This document shows positions 1 through 4,546 of a stretch of 6,129 nt of DNA, piece by piece (the stretch's first letter is position 1; every line of letters begins with the position of its first letter). The stretch covers positions 1-6,129 of the forward strand of contig URIJ01000126.1 of the NCBI GenBank assembly GCA_900547835.1, in the 5' to 3' direction. The notes beneath the pieces are model-generated. The model ran no database searches and had not been told where the DNA came from. It saw nothing but the letters and a program-made list of their open reading frames with translations. This DNA comes from an uncultured Collinsella sp. (GTDB lineage Bacteria > Actinomycetota > Coriobacteriia > Coriobacteriales > Coriobacteriaceae). Position numbers and translations under genes: made by a program.

Positions 1-14
1 TCATGCCGTCCTCT
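1..14 (-). CDS. Possible 5' end of a gene leaving the left edge
   Basis: On the minus strand an ATG occupies bases 4-2. It is preceded by AGAGGA (bases 14-9) and a four-base spacer, CGGC, which is a normal Shine-Dalgarno arrangement. Only one codon lies in the window, so no product can be named. If real, the gene would lie downstream of the lipoprotein gene in the same orientation, about 87 bases after its stop and beyond the palindrome at 58-87. A short palindrome, GACAA-G-TTGTC (21-31), lies just upstream of the Shine-Dalgarno. The call could be chance. Confidence 0.3.
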
Positions 15-57
15 TTGAATGACAAGTTGTCGCTCTGGCGCCCGCGCAGCGTCGAAC

Positions 58-87
58 AGTTACGGCGTTTGGTAAAACGCCGTAACT
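58..87 (-). repeat. 13-bp perfect palindrome after the lipoprotein gene
   Basis: Bases 58-70 (AGTTACGGCGTTT) pair perfectly with 75-87, leaving a four-base loop, GGTA. The hairpin starts three bases after the lipoprotein stop codon. It is not followed by a U-run in the minus-strand transcript (the next bases are GTTCGACG), so it is not a canonical intrinsic terminator. It may act as a 3'-end stabiliser, a Rho-linked or weak terminator, or a dispersed palindromic repeat. Its core resembles the palindrome at 1656-1679, with a paired T-A to C-G change. Confidence 0.75.
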
Positions 88-90
88 CCC

Positions 91-648
91 CTAGCTCATC
101 ATGGCATTCATCATCTCGTTGGTTGCGGAATCGTCGGCAGACCACTCGCCGTCGTCATTGCAGGAATACTTGAAGGTGACCTTGGTGTCCTTGGTCTTAG
201 CAGCCTTGGTCACATCGACCATAACCTGACCGGCCATCTTGTACAGCTCGTCATCGGAAGGCATCGAATCGAGCGCGGCGACCTTCTCCTGATACTGGGT
301 GGCAAAATCCTCAACGATCTGGTTCATGGACTTGCAGGTAATGGTGACCTCGGCAGTTGCGGTGCCCTTGTCCTCGTCGACCGTCACGTCGCCGATCTTG
401 TAGTCAAAGCCCTCGAGATAGCTCTTGGCGTACTCCTTGGGATCGATGCCCAGCTGCTCGAACTCGTCGCCCGAGGCCTCTTCCAGGCCGGCGAGGAAGT
501 CGTCGCCGCCGTTCTTGACCTCGTCAAACTGCGTCGTAAGATCATCGGTGATGAGCTCCTCAACCGAAGGACCTCCGCAGCCGGAAAGCACAACCACGCA
601 CGCGACCAGAACAGCCATCAGGGGCGCAAGCAGCAGCTTCTTCTTCAT
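91..648 (-). CDS. Secreted lipoprotein of unknown function
   Basis: This encodes 185 residues. The start at 648 is chosen because GGGAGG (660-655) lies six bases upstream; an in-frame ATG eight codons further upstream has no such site and would spoil the signal peptide. Residues 1-24 are a textbook lipoprotein signal: MKKK, a hydrophobic core, then the lipobox LSGC with the acylated cysteine at C24. The mature protein is acidic and should be anchored on the outer face of the membrane. It is mainly helical in feel, with a central segment (about 83-105) of alternating residues that looks like a beta-hairpin. C105 and C163 could form a disulfide. The pattern of a short acidic helical part followed by a GDVTVDEDKGTATAEVTI strand pair recalls small actinobacterial lipoproteins of the DUF5105/DUF4878 kind, but I cannot assign a family firmly. 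It appears monocistronic, with its own promoter and an intrinsic terminator upstream separating it from the EIIA gene. Confidence 0.9.
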   Translation of the reverse strand: MKKKLLLAPLMAVLVACVVVLSGCGGPSVEELITDDLTTQFDEVKNGGDDFLAGLEEASGDEFEQLGIDPKEYAKSYLEGFDYKIGDVTVDEDKGTATAEVTITCKSMNQIVEDFATQYQEKVAALDSMPSDDELYKMAGQVMVDVTKAAKTKDTKVTFKYSCNDDGEWSADDSATNEMMNAMMS

Positions 649-668
649 GACATTCCTCCCAACAAGCG

Positions 669-692
669 GCACCGCGCTTCCCGACGCGGTGC
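669..692 (-). promoter_or_regulatory. Leader hairpin upstream of the lipoprotein gene
   Basis: GCACCGCG (669-676) and CGCGGTGC (685-692) form a perfect eight-base-pair stem with an eight-base loop. In the minus-strand transcript the hairpin falls inside the predicted leader and ends about nine bases before the Shine-Dalgarno at 660-655. It could stabilise the message or modulate translation. No ligand-binding RNA family is recognised. Confidence 0.5.
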
Positions 693-711
693 ACGTCGTA
701 ACAATAAGGCC

Positions 712-741
712 ATACTAGCCGATAACGAACACCCCCGGCAA
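712..741 (-). promoter_or_regulatory. Predicted promoter of the lipoprotein gene
   Basis: Read on the minus strand, TTGCCG (741-736) and TAGTAT (717-712) are separated by 18 bases. They resemble the -35 and -10 boxes of the housekeeping sigma factor. Transcription would start near 705, giving a leader of about 57 bases that contains the hairpin at 669-692. The -10 match is good and the -35 match is partial. Confidence 0.5.
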
Positions 742-821
742 AGCAAAGGCGCAATCGGCTCGATTTAACGTCCGAACGGTTTACCGGTCCGCCCAACGCG
801 CAATAAAACGTTCCGCCGCAT

Positions 822-858
822 TGTAATAAAAAAGGGTGGTCGGACAATTCGACCACCC
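822..858 (-). terminator. Intrinsic terminator of the PTS EIIA gene
   Basis: GGGTGGTCG (834-842) and CGACCACCC (850-858) form a nine-base-pair stem with the seven-base loop GACAATT. In the minus-strand transcript the stem is followed at once by TTTTTTATTA (833-824). This is a classical Rho-independent terminator. It lies 26 bases after the EIIA stop codon and isolates the lipoprotein gene from upstream transcription. Confidence 0.93.
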
Positions 859-883
859 CAAAACACCCTTATGTTGCCGCAGC

Positions 884-1420
884 TTACTTGCGGACGACCT
901 TGACGATGACATCGCCGGCGGCGACAGCGGAGTCAGCCTCGACGGCGAGCTCGACGTCGGCGAACTCGGCAGTGTTGGACACAGCCACGACGACGCAGTC
1001 CTTGTAACCGGCAGCAGCGATCTTGGCGCGGTCAATCTTGAGCATGGGCTGGCCAGCCTTAACGACATCGTCAGCCTTGACGAAGCCCTCGAAGCCGTCA
1101 CCGTTCATGTTGACAGTATCGACACCAACGTGCACCAGAACCTCGATGCCGCTATCGGACTGCAGGCCCACGGCGTGACCCATGGTGACGGTCACCTTAC
1201 CGTCGCAGGGAGCGTAGACCAGATCGTCCTCGGGCCACACGGCACAGCCCTTGCCCAGAACCTCGCCACCAAAGACGGGATCGGGCACGTCGGCCATCTT
1301 GATGACCTTGCCCTTGACAGGCGAGCACAGCACGTCGGCGCCAGCAGAAGCAGAGATGGAGGCCGGAGCAGCAGCTGCCGCGGGCTCAGCCTTCTTCTTA
1401 AACATGTCAAACAGACCCAT
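884..1420 (-). CDS. crr: PTS glucose-type EIIA component (Crr-like)
   Basis: This is a 178-residue cytoplasmic phosphocarrier of the EIIA-Glc family (PF00358). It takes phosphate from HPr and passes it to a sugar-specific EIIB, and in many bacteria it also serves as a regulator. The start at 1420 has AGGAG seven bases upstream; an in-frame ATG 13 codons earlier does not. The protein opens with MGLFDMFKKK, very like the N-terminal amphipathic helix of Escherichia coli Crr (MGLFD...K), followed by an Ala-rich linker (about 11-29). The conserved body follows: SPVKGKVI (33-40), ADVPDPVFGG (43-52), YAPCDGKV (69-76), GHAVGLQSDSGIE (81-93) and LVHVGVDTV (95-103). H97 in LVHVG is the expected phosphorylated histidine, and H82 is the conserved partner histidine. 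The length is close to the 169 residues of the E. coli protein. It is a stand-alone domain; no EIIB or EIIC is adjacent, so it may serve several permeases, including one for beta-glucosides. The gene symbol reflects family, not proven orthology. Confidence 0.95.
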   Translation of the reverse strand: MGLFDMFKKKAEPAAAAAPASISASAGADVLCSPVKGKVIKMADVPDPVFGGEVLGKGCAVWPEDDLVYAPCDGKVTVTMGHAVGLQSDSGIEVLVHVGVDTVNMNGDGFEGFVKADDVVKAGQPMLKIDRAKIAAAGYKDCVVVAVSNTAEFADVELAVEADSAVAAGDVIVKVVRK

Positions 1421-1469
1421 ATGTTTTCTCCTCTTGATTAAGCGCAACGTTATGCGCATGCCTATGGTG

Positions 1470-1498
1470 ATTATAGTGCCAAATGGTCAAATTGCTAA
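1470..1498 (-). promoter_or_regulatory. Promoter of the EIIA gene
   Basis: On the minus strand TTAGCA (1498-1493) and a perfect TATAAT (1475-1470) are 17 bases apart. This is the best promoter in the window. Transcription would start near 1463, giving a leader of about 43 bases. The leader includes an imperfect palindrome, GCGCA/TGCGC (1442-1457), shortly before the AGGAG ribosome binding site. The spacer carries a direct repeat, ATTTG-ACC-ATTTG. Confidence 0.8.
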
Positions 1499-1518
1499 GG
1501 CAAGAGCTCGAATCGAGA

Positions 1519-1549
1519 GCCCTTCCAGGCCCTTCCCAAAACCTTTTCC
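1519..1549 (-). other. Direct repeats upstream of the EIIA promoter
   Basis: GCCCTTCC occurs at 1519-1526 and again at 1529-1536, exactly ten bases (one helical turn) apart. A weaker copy, ACCTTTTCC, lies at 1541-1549. The array begins about 20 bases upstream of the -35 box at 1498-1493. Such phased repeats can be an activator site, but no matching regulator is known from the sequence, and pyrimidine-rich tracts repeat easily by chance. Confidence 0.3.
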
Positions 1550-1571
1550 CCAGTGGCACTCATATTGTCGA

Positions 1572-1664
1572 TTAATCCTCGATAAGCCCCAGGCGAACGA
1601 AAGCGTTCCAGATGCCGCCGTCATCGACGTCGGTAGTCACGCAATCGGCTGCCTGTCCGGCGTT
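1572..1664 (-). pseudogene. Remnant: C-terminal tail of a Cof-type HAD phosphatase
   Basis: Between the beta-glucosidase gene and the EIIA gene the minus strand reads, in one open frame ending at TAA (1574-1572), NAGQAADCVTTDVDDGGIWN then AFVRLGLIED. This is very like the usual C-terminus of Cof-type HAD hydrolases, where a G-N-A motif is followed by AADYVT, an acidic stretch with D-G-I-W-N-A, and a final GLI. Nothing upstream in this frame resembles the rest of that family, and the frame runs back into the beta-glucosidase gene. The catalytic Asp motifs and cap domain are therefore missing. No ribosome binding site precedes the fragment, so it is probably not translated. The similarity begins inside the palindrome at 1656-1679, which marks the likely break point. 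The call rests on recognition of a 30-residue pattern. Confidence 0.55.
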
Positions 1665-1679
1665 CGGCAGAACGCCGGA
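1656..1679 (-). repeat. 10-bp perfect palindrome after the beta-glucosidase gene
   Basis: TCCGGCGTTC (1656-1665) pairs with GAACGCCGGA (1670-1679) around the loop GGCA. It lies about 20 bases after the beta-glucosidase stop codon and has no U-run on the minus strand. The arrangement copies that of the palindrome at 58-87. On the minus strand both read CGGCGTT-Y-T-R-CC-R-AACGCCG, preceded by GAGTT and one base. It could serve as a 3'-end hairpin for the message. Confidence 0.7.
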
Positions 1680-1699
1680 ACTCAATCGCCGAAACTCAA

Positions 1700-3148
1700 T
1701 TACTCCAGGCCCTCGGCGCCGTTGGACTTGATGATCTTCTGGTAGGCGTAGAAGCTGTCCTTGCGGCGGCGCTCGTAGGTACCGGTGCCGTCATCGTACT
1801 TATCGACGTGAATAAAGCCGTAGCGCTTGCGCATCTCGCCGGTGCCGGCGGACACCAGGTCGATGGGGCCCCACCAGGTGTAGGCGATCAAGTCGACGCC
1901 GTCGGCAATGGCCTCGCCCATGGCTTTGATGTGGCTGCGCAGGTAGGCAATGCGGTACGGGTCGTGGATGGAGCCGTCCTCCTCGACCTCGTCGTAGGCG
2001 CCCATGCCGTTCTCGACCACCATCAGCGGAATCTCATAGCGGGCGTAAATCTCGTTGAGGGCGATGCGCAGACCCAGCGGATCGATCTGCCAGCCCCAGT
2101 CGGTGGACTCCAGATAGGGGTTCTTGCCGCCAAAGGTCATGTTGCCCTCGGTCATCTCGTGGTCCTTGTGGGTGCCCACGGTGCCGGACATGTAGTAGCT
2201 AAAGGTGTAGAAATCAACCTTGCCGTCGGCGATATCCTGCAGGTCGCCGTCCTCCATCACGAGCTCAACATCGTTCTCGGCCCAGAAGCGCTTGGCATAG
2301 AACGGGTACTTACCGCGCACCTGCACGTCGGAGCAGTACCAGTTCATGGTGTTCATCTCCTGCTGCGTGGCGAACACGTCGGCCGGATCGCACGTGGCGG
2401 CATAGGAGAGGATGAAGCAGTCCATGTTGCCCATCTTAAACTGCGGGTAATGCTCGTGGGCATAACGCACGACGCGGCCGCTGGCGACAAACTGGTGATG
2501 CAGCGCCTGCATACGAGCCTGCGGCGTGGTGTGGACCGCCGACGCCGGACCCTCAAAGCCCTGAATCATGCTGGTCTCAAAGAGGTTCCCCATGTCCTGA
2601 GTACCGCAGTTGATCTCGTTGAAGGTGAGCCAGAACTTGACCTTGTCTTGATAGCGGTCGAAGACGGTCTGGCAGTACTTCTCAAAGAAGCCGATGAGCT
2701 CGCGACTCGCCCAGCCGTTGTATTTCTCGACCAGGTGATAGGGCATCTCGTAGTGCGAGAGGGTCACGAGCGGCTCGATATTGTGGGCACGCAGGCAGTC
2801 GAAAACGCGGTCGTAGAAGGCGAGGCCGGCCTCATTGGGCTCAGCGTCGTCGCCGTTGGGGAAGATACGGCTCCAGGAGATGGACATGCGGAACATATTG
2901 AAGCCCATCTCGGCGAACAGCGCGATGTCTTCCTCGTAGTGATGGTAGAAATCGATACCGTCATGATTGGGGTAGAAGCGGTTGGGGTCGATGTCGATCG
3001 TAATCTGACGCGGCTCCTTGTAGCTACCTCCCAAGAAGTGGTCGTCGACGGAAGGACCGCGGCCGTCCACGTTCCAAGCGCCCTCAAACTGGTTGGCGGC
3101 GGTGGCGCCACCCCAATAGAAACCCTTGGGGAACTTGATGTTTGCCAT
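1700..3148 (-). CDS. GH1 6-phospho-beta-glucosidase
   Basis: This 482-residue cytoplasmic enzyme belongs to glycoside hydrolase family 1 and is expected to hydrolyse 6-phospho-beta-glucosides delivered by a PTS, releasing glucose 6-phosphate and an aglycone or glucose. The start at 3148 has AAGGAG six bases upstream; the ATG two codons earlier abuts that site, and longer extensions run through a non-coding repeat. GH1 landmarks appear in order: the N-terminal signature FPKGFYWGGATAANQFEGAW (6-25), FRMSISWSRIFP (86-97), TFNE with the acid/base E178 (175-178), and VVENG with the nucleophile E379 (377-381). The stretch TWWGPIDLVSAGTGEMRKRYG (424-444, quoted in parts: S433, K441, Y443) has the Ser/Lys/Tyr arrangement used by 6-phospho-glycosidases to hold the sugar phosphate, in place of the Trp-Glu of plain beta-glucosidases. 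The length is usual for the family. The araC gene lies upstream in the same direction, 172 bases away, and the EIIA gene lies downstream. Glucose versus galactose preference cannot be settled from sequence alone. Confidence 0.95.
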   Translation of the reverse strand: MANIKFPKGFYWGGATAANQFEGAWNVDGRGPSVDDHFLGGSYKEPRQITIDIDPNRFYPNHDGIDFYHHYEEDIALFAEMGFNMFRMSISWSRIFPNGDDAEPNEAGLAFYDRVFDCLRAHNIEPLVTLSHYEMPYHLVEKYNGWASRELIGFFEKYCQTVFDRYQDKVKFWLTFNEINCGTQDMGNLFETSMIQGFEGPASAVHTTPQARMQALHHQFVASGRVVRYAHEHYPQFKMGNMDCFILSYAATCDPADVFATQQEMNTMNWYCSDVQVRGKYPFYAKRFWAENDVELVMEDGDLQDIADGKVDFYTFSYYMSGTVGTHKDHEMTEGNMTFGGKNPYLESTDWGWQIDPLGLRIALNEIYARYEIPLMVVENGMGAYDEVEEDGSIHDPYRIAYLRSHIKAMGEAIADGVDLIAYTWWGPIDLVSAGTGEMRKRYGFIHVDKYDDGTGTYERRRKDSFYAYQKIIKSNGAEGLE

Positions 3149-3172
3149 GAGCATCTCCTTTGCATCGCGGGT

Positions 3173-3189
3173 CGATAATCCGAGTATCG
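3173..3189 (-). promoter_or_regulatory. Inverted repeat and weak promoter region of the beta-glucosidase gene
   Basis: CGATA (3173-3177) and TATCG (3185-3189) form an inverted repeat with a seven-base centre. On the minus strand this stretch offers two -10-like hexamers, GATACT (3188-3183) and GATTAT (3180-3175). No convincing -35 box sits at the right distance, because the upstream DNA is very GC-rich. That would fit a promoter needing an activator such as the neighbouring AraC protein. The element begins about ten bases upstream of the ribosome binding site. Confidence 0.35.
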
Positions 3190-3228
3190 CCCACGCGCGG
3201 GACGGGCAGAAGCGGGCGCGCCAAACCC

Positions 3229-3279
3229 GACACTTCTTTTCGCGCCCACGGACCGCCTCCGCCCCGACCCTGACACTTC
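3229..3279 (-). promoter_or_regulatory. Paired direct repeats, candidate AraC-protein sites
   Basis: On the minus strand GAAGTGTC occurs at 3236-3229 and at 3279-3272, in the same orientation. The copies are 43 bases apart, close to four helical turns, and both are embedded in a similar context (GAAGTGTC then GGGT or AGGGT). They lie about 56 and 99 bases upstream of a start site predicted from the GATACT box. AraC-family activators often bind direct repeats upstream of weak promoters. Assigning them to the adjacent regulator is inference. Confidence 0.4.
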
Positions 3280-3284
3280 CTGAT

Positions 3285-3333
3285 ACCGACCAAAAAGGGA
3301 CAGGTTTATTTTGGCAGGTTTTATCTGGGCAAA
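3285..3333 (+). repeat. Inverted repeat copy 1 (beta-glucosidase side)
   Basis: This 49-base element consists of ACCGACC, the core AAAAGGGACAGGTTTATTTT, GGCAGG, and the 15-base tail TTTTATCTGGGCAAA. It matches the reverse complement of 4483-4531 at 45 of 49 positions. The four differences fall only in the two hairpin arms (GA versus TG, and CA versus TC). The arms flank a 13-base loop but are not fully complementary to each other. The araC stop codon (3323-3321) and the last three sense codons lie in the tail. The core resembles short palindromic repeats dispersed in coriobacterial genomes; this is from memory and not checked. Confidence 0.9.
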
Positions 3334-4328
3334 TGCCGGCGGTAGGCGGCCGGCGTGCAGCCATAGCGCTCGGCAAATTTTTTGTAGAAGAAGCTCATAT
3401 TGGCATAGCCCACCTCGCGCGCTGCGGCCTCCGCAGTAGCACCGGTATCGAGTAGCGCCGCAGCGCGTGTCAGGCGGCTCTCCTGCACGAGTTGCATAAA
3501 CGCGCGTCCCGTCTGCCGCTTGAGCAGCGCGCTTGCGTAGTTGGGGCTCAGATGCAGGTGGTGGGCCAAGTCGTCGAGTGTGCAATCGCAAGCATGCCGC
3601 TCGATGTAGCTCATCGCCACCGCAACCTGCGCCGAGGGAAGCGCGGGAACGCCCGTTTGCAGCAGCGCGGCCTCGTAGCTTTGCATGAGCTCGACCAGCA
3701 GCAGCTCAAACAGCCTCGACACGATCTGGGGGCTCGCTGCCGTCGGCTCCAAGAGCTCGCACAACATCTCCTGCATATAGCGGCGCGCCCGACGGCTGGA
3801 GCCCGTGCGGAAATGCACATGCCCGCGATGATCGGTCTCGTCGTTAAGCGCGTTGAGCAGGAACTGCGAGACGGCACTTGTGGACGAAAGGCTTTGCTCC
3901 AGGCTGCGGCGCAGCATCGACCGCGAAATGACAATGCTCAACATCAGGTCGTGCTCGCCGAGCTCACCTACGGCATGTGGACAGGCGGCATCGAGCAGAA
4001 GCACCTCGTTTTGGACGAGCGTGAGTTGCGTACCATTGACAATCTGTGGCGCGCGCCCTCGATAGACATAGCTGATTTCGACATAATCGTGCACATGCTC
4101 TGGCACGGGGTTAAAGCGCGAGTTGCGCACAATCGACAGGCCCTCGGGCATACCTTCTTGGTGCAGGGCGTACGTCGCGTTACCGATTTTATGGACATGC
4201 CTGCCATCGATATCTGCCTGTTGACCCTGTCTAAACGCATCGTTCCAGGCATAGCGGGCGCCCGCGCAGTAAGCGCGCTCGCTATCGGTCAGCTCGAGCA
4301 AAAGATTGTCCAAACGTGCGATATCCAT
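3321..4328 (-). CDS. AraC-family transcriptional regulator
   Basis: This 335-residue DNA-binding regulator probably senses a sugar or sugar phosphate and controls nearby glycosidase genes. The N-terminal half (about 68-145) looks like an AraC-type cupin sensor: FNPVPEHVHDYVEISYVYRG with the typical H-x-H-x-x-x-E pattern, then a Gly-containing strand pair and PHAVGE. A helical linker follows (about 180-225). The C-terminal 100 residues are a standard AraC/XylS domain with two helix-turn-helix units: TLDDLAHHLHLSPNYASALL (250-269) and AAAREVGYANMSFFYKKFAE (301-320), closing with the family signature YGCTPAAYRR (322-331). The start at 4328 has only a weak GGTGA ribosome site, so expression may be low. 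The stop codon lies inside inverted repeat copy 1. The gene precedes the beta-glucosidase gene in the same direction and is divergent from the large glycosidase gene. Inversion of its segment would reverse these relationships. Confidence 0.93.
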   Translation of the reverse strand: MDIARLDNLLLELTDSERAYCAGARYAWNDAFRQGQQADIDGRHVHKIGNATYALHQEGMPEGLSIVRNSRFNPVPEHVHDYVEISYVYRGRAPQIVNGTQLTLVQNEVLLLDAACPHAVGELGEHDLMLSIVISRSMLRRSLEQSLSSTSAVSQFLLNALNDETDHRGHVHFRTGSSRRARRYMQEMLCELLEPTAASPQIVSRLFELLLVELMQSYEAALLQTGVPALPSAQVAVAMSYIERHACDCTLDDLAHHLHLSPNYASALLKRQTGRAFMQLVQESRLTRAAALLDTGATAEAAAREVGYANMSFFYKKFAERYGCTPAAYRRHLPR

Positions 4329-4371
4329 AGCGTCACCATCGTTGATTTAGTCATATTTTGCCGCGATTTTG

Positions 4372-4380
4372 ATATTAGCA
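4372..4380 (-). promoter_or_regulatory. Extended -10 promoter of the araC gene
   Basis: On the minus strand TGC (4380-4378) directly precedes TAATAT (4377-4372), an extended -10 element, which can work without a good -35 box. Transcription would start near 4365, leaving a leader of about 37 bases. No good -35 hexamer is seen at the usual distance. Confidence 0.5.
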
Positions 4381-4398
4381 GGGCAGCACGGGCGACGT

Positions 4399-4417
4399 AC
4401 CCTGAACTCGCAAGGGT
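4399..4417. promoter_or_regulatory. Short inverted repeat at the araC -35 region
   Basis: ACCCT (4399-4403) and AGGGT (4413-4417) form an inverted repeat with a nine-base centre. It begins where the -35 box of the araC promoter would be. A regulator bound here could repress araC, so autoregulation is possible. Arms of five bases are short and the match may be chance. Confidence 0.25.
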
Positions 4418-4482
4418 TTAGAAAGTTGGTTCTGGCATGTGGCACGCGTCCCAGCGCTTCGCCAAGCAACTGTGGGGTGACG

Positions 4483-4531
4483 TTTGCCCAGATAAAACCG
4501 ACCAAAATAAACCTGTCCCTTTTTGGCAGGT
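4483..4531 (-). repeat. Inverted repeat copy 2 (large glycosidase side)
   Basis: On the plus strand this copy reads TTTGCCCAGATAAAA, CCGACC, the inverted core AAAATAAACCTGTCCCTTTT, and GGCAGGT. It mirrors 3285-3333 with four arm differences. On the plus strand the arms plus flanking A and T runs (4494-4507 and 4521-4534) form a weak stem ending in TTTT, rather like a terminator or attenuator. The last T of that run is two bases from the Shine-Dalgarno of the large glycosidase gene. Confidence 0.9.
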
Positions 4532-4546
4532 TTTGAAGGAGTGAGT

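Larger units (their letters stand above)
3285..4531. other. araC segment bounded by inverted repeats; candidate invertible segment
   Basis: The unit consists of 49-base inverted repeats at both ends with 1149 bases between them. Between the repeats lie the araC coding region apart from its last codons, plus its promoter region. Both repeats show CCGACC on the left and GGCAGG on the right of the plus strand, while their cores and tails point in opposite directions. A single crossover between the shared cores of two perfectly paired hairpins, one with CCGACC/GGTCGG arms and one with CCTGCC/GGCAGG arms, gives this arrangement exactly. No recombinase gene is visible in the window. It is unknown whether the segment still flips or flipped once. 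Confidence 0.5.

Noticed and set aside
836..1441. A 201-codon open frame on the plus strand
   Set aside because: It is antisense to the EIIA gene, begins inside that gene's terminator, and has no recognisable domain.
1421..1459. Start of the EIIA gene 13 codons further upstream
   Set aside because: The extension is basic, covers the good AGGAG ribosome site, and would displace the MGLFD N-terminus shared with known EIIA-Glc proteins.
1808..3178. A 456-codon open frame on the plus strand
   Set aside because: It lies entirely opposite the beta-glucosidase gene, whose GH1 motifs are unmistakable. In GC-rich genes the antisense frame is often free of stops. The product is a low-complexity His/Val/Leu/Gly-rich sequence without a recognisable domain.
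3149..3376. N-terminal extension of the beta-glucosidase by up to 76 residues
   Set aside because: The extension reads through repeat copy 1 and the end of araC. The start at 3148 has a correctly spaced AAGGAG and places the GH1 N-terminal signature at the expected position.
3492..4421. A 309-codon open frame on the plus strand
   Set aside because: It is antisense to the araC gene, and the sense strand carries both helix-turn-helix motifs in the correct order.
4437..4544. Small plus-strand frame of 35 codons running through repeat copy 2 up to the hydrolase start
   Set aside because: A similar frame (CPDKT-x-QNKPVPFW) is open through the other repeat copy as well, so it reflects the repeat sequence and not a conserved protein. 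No ribosome binding site precedes it.
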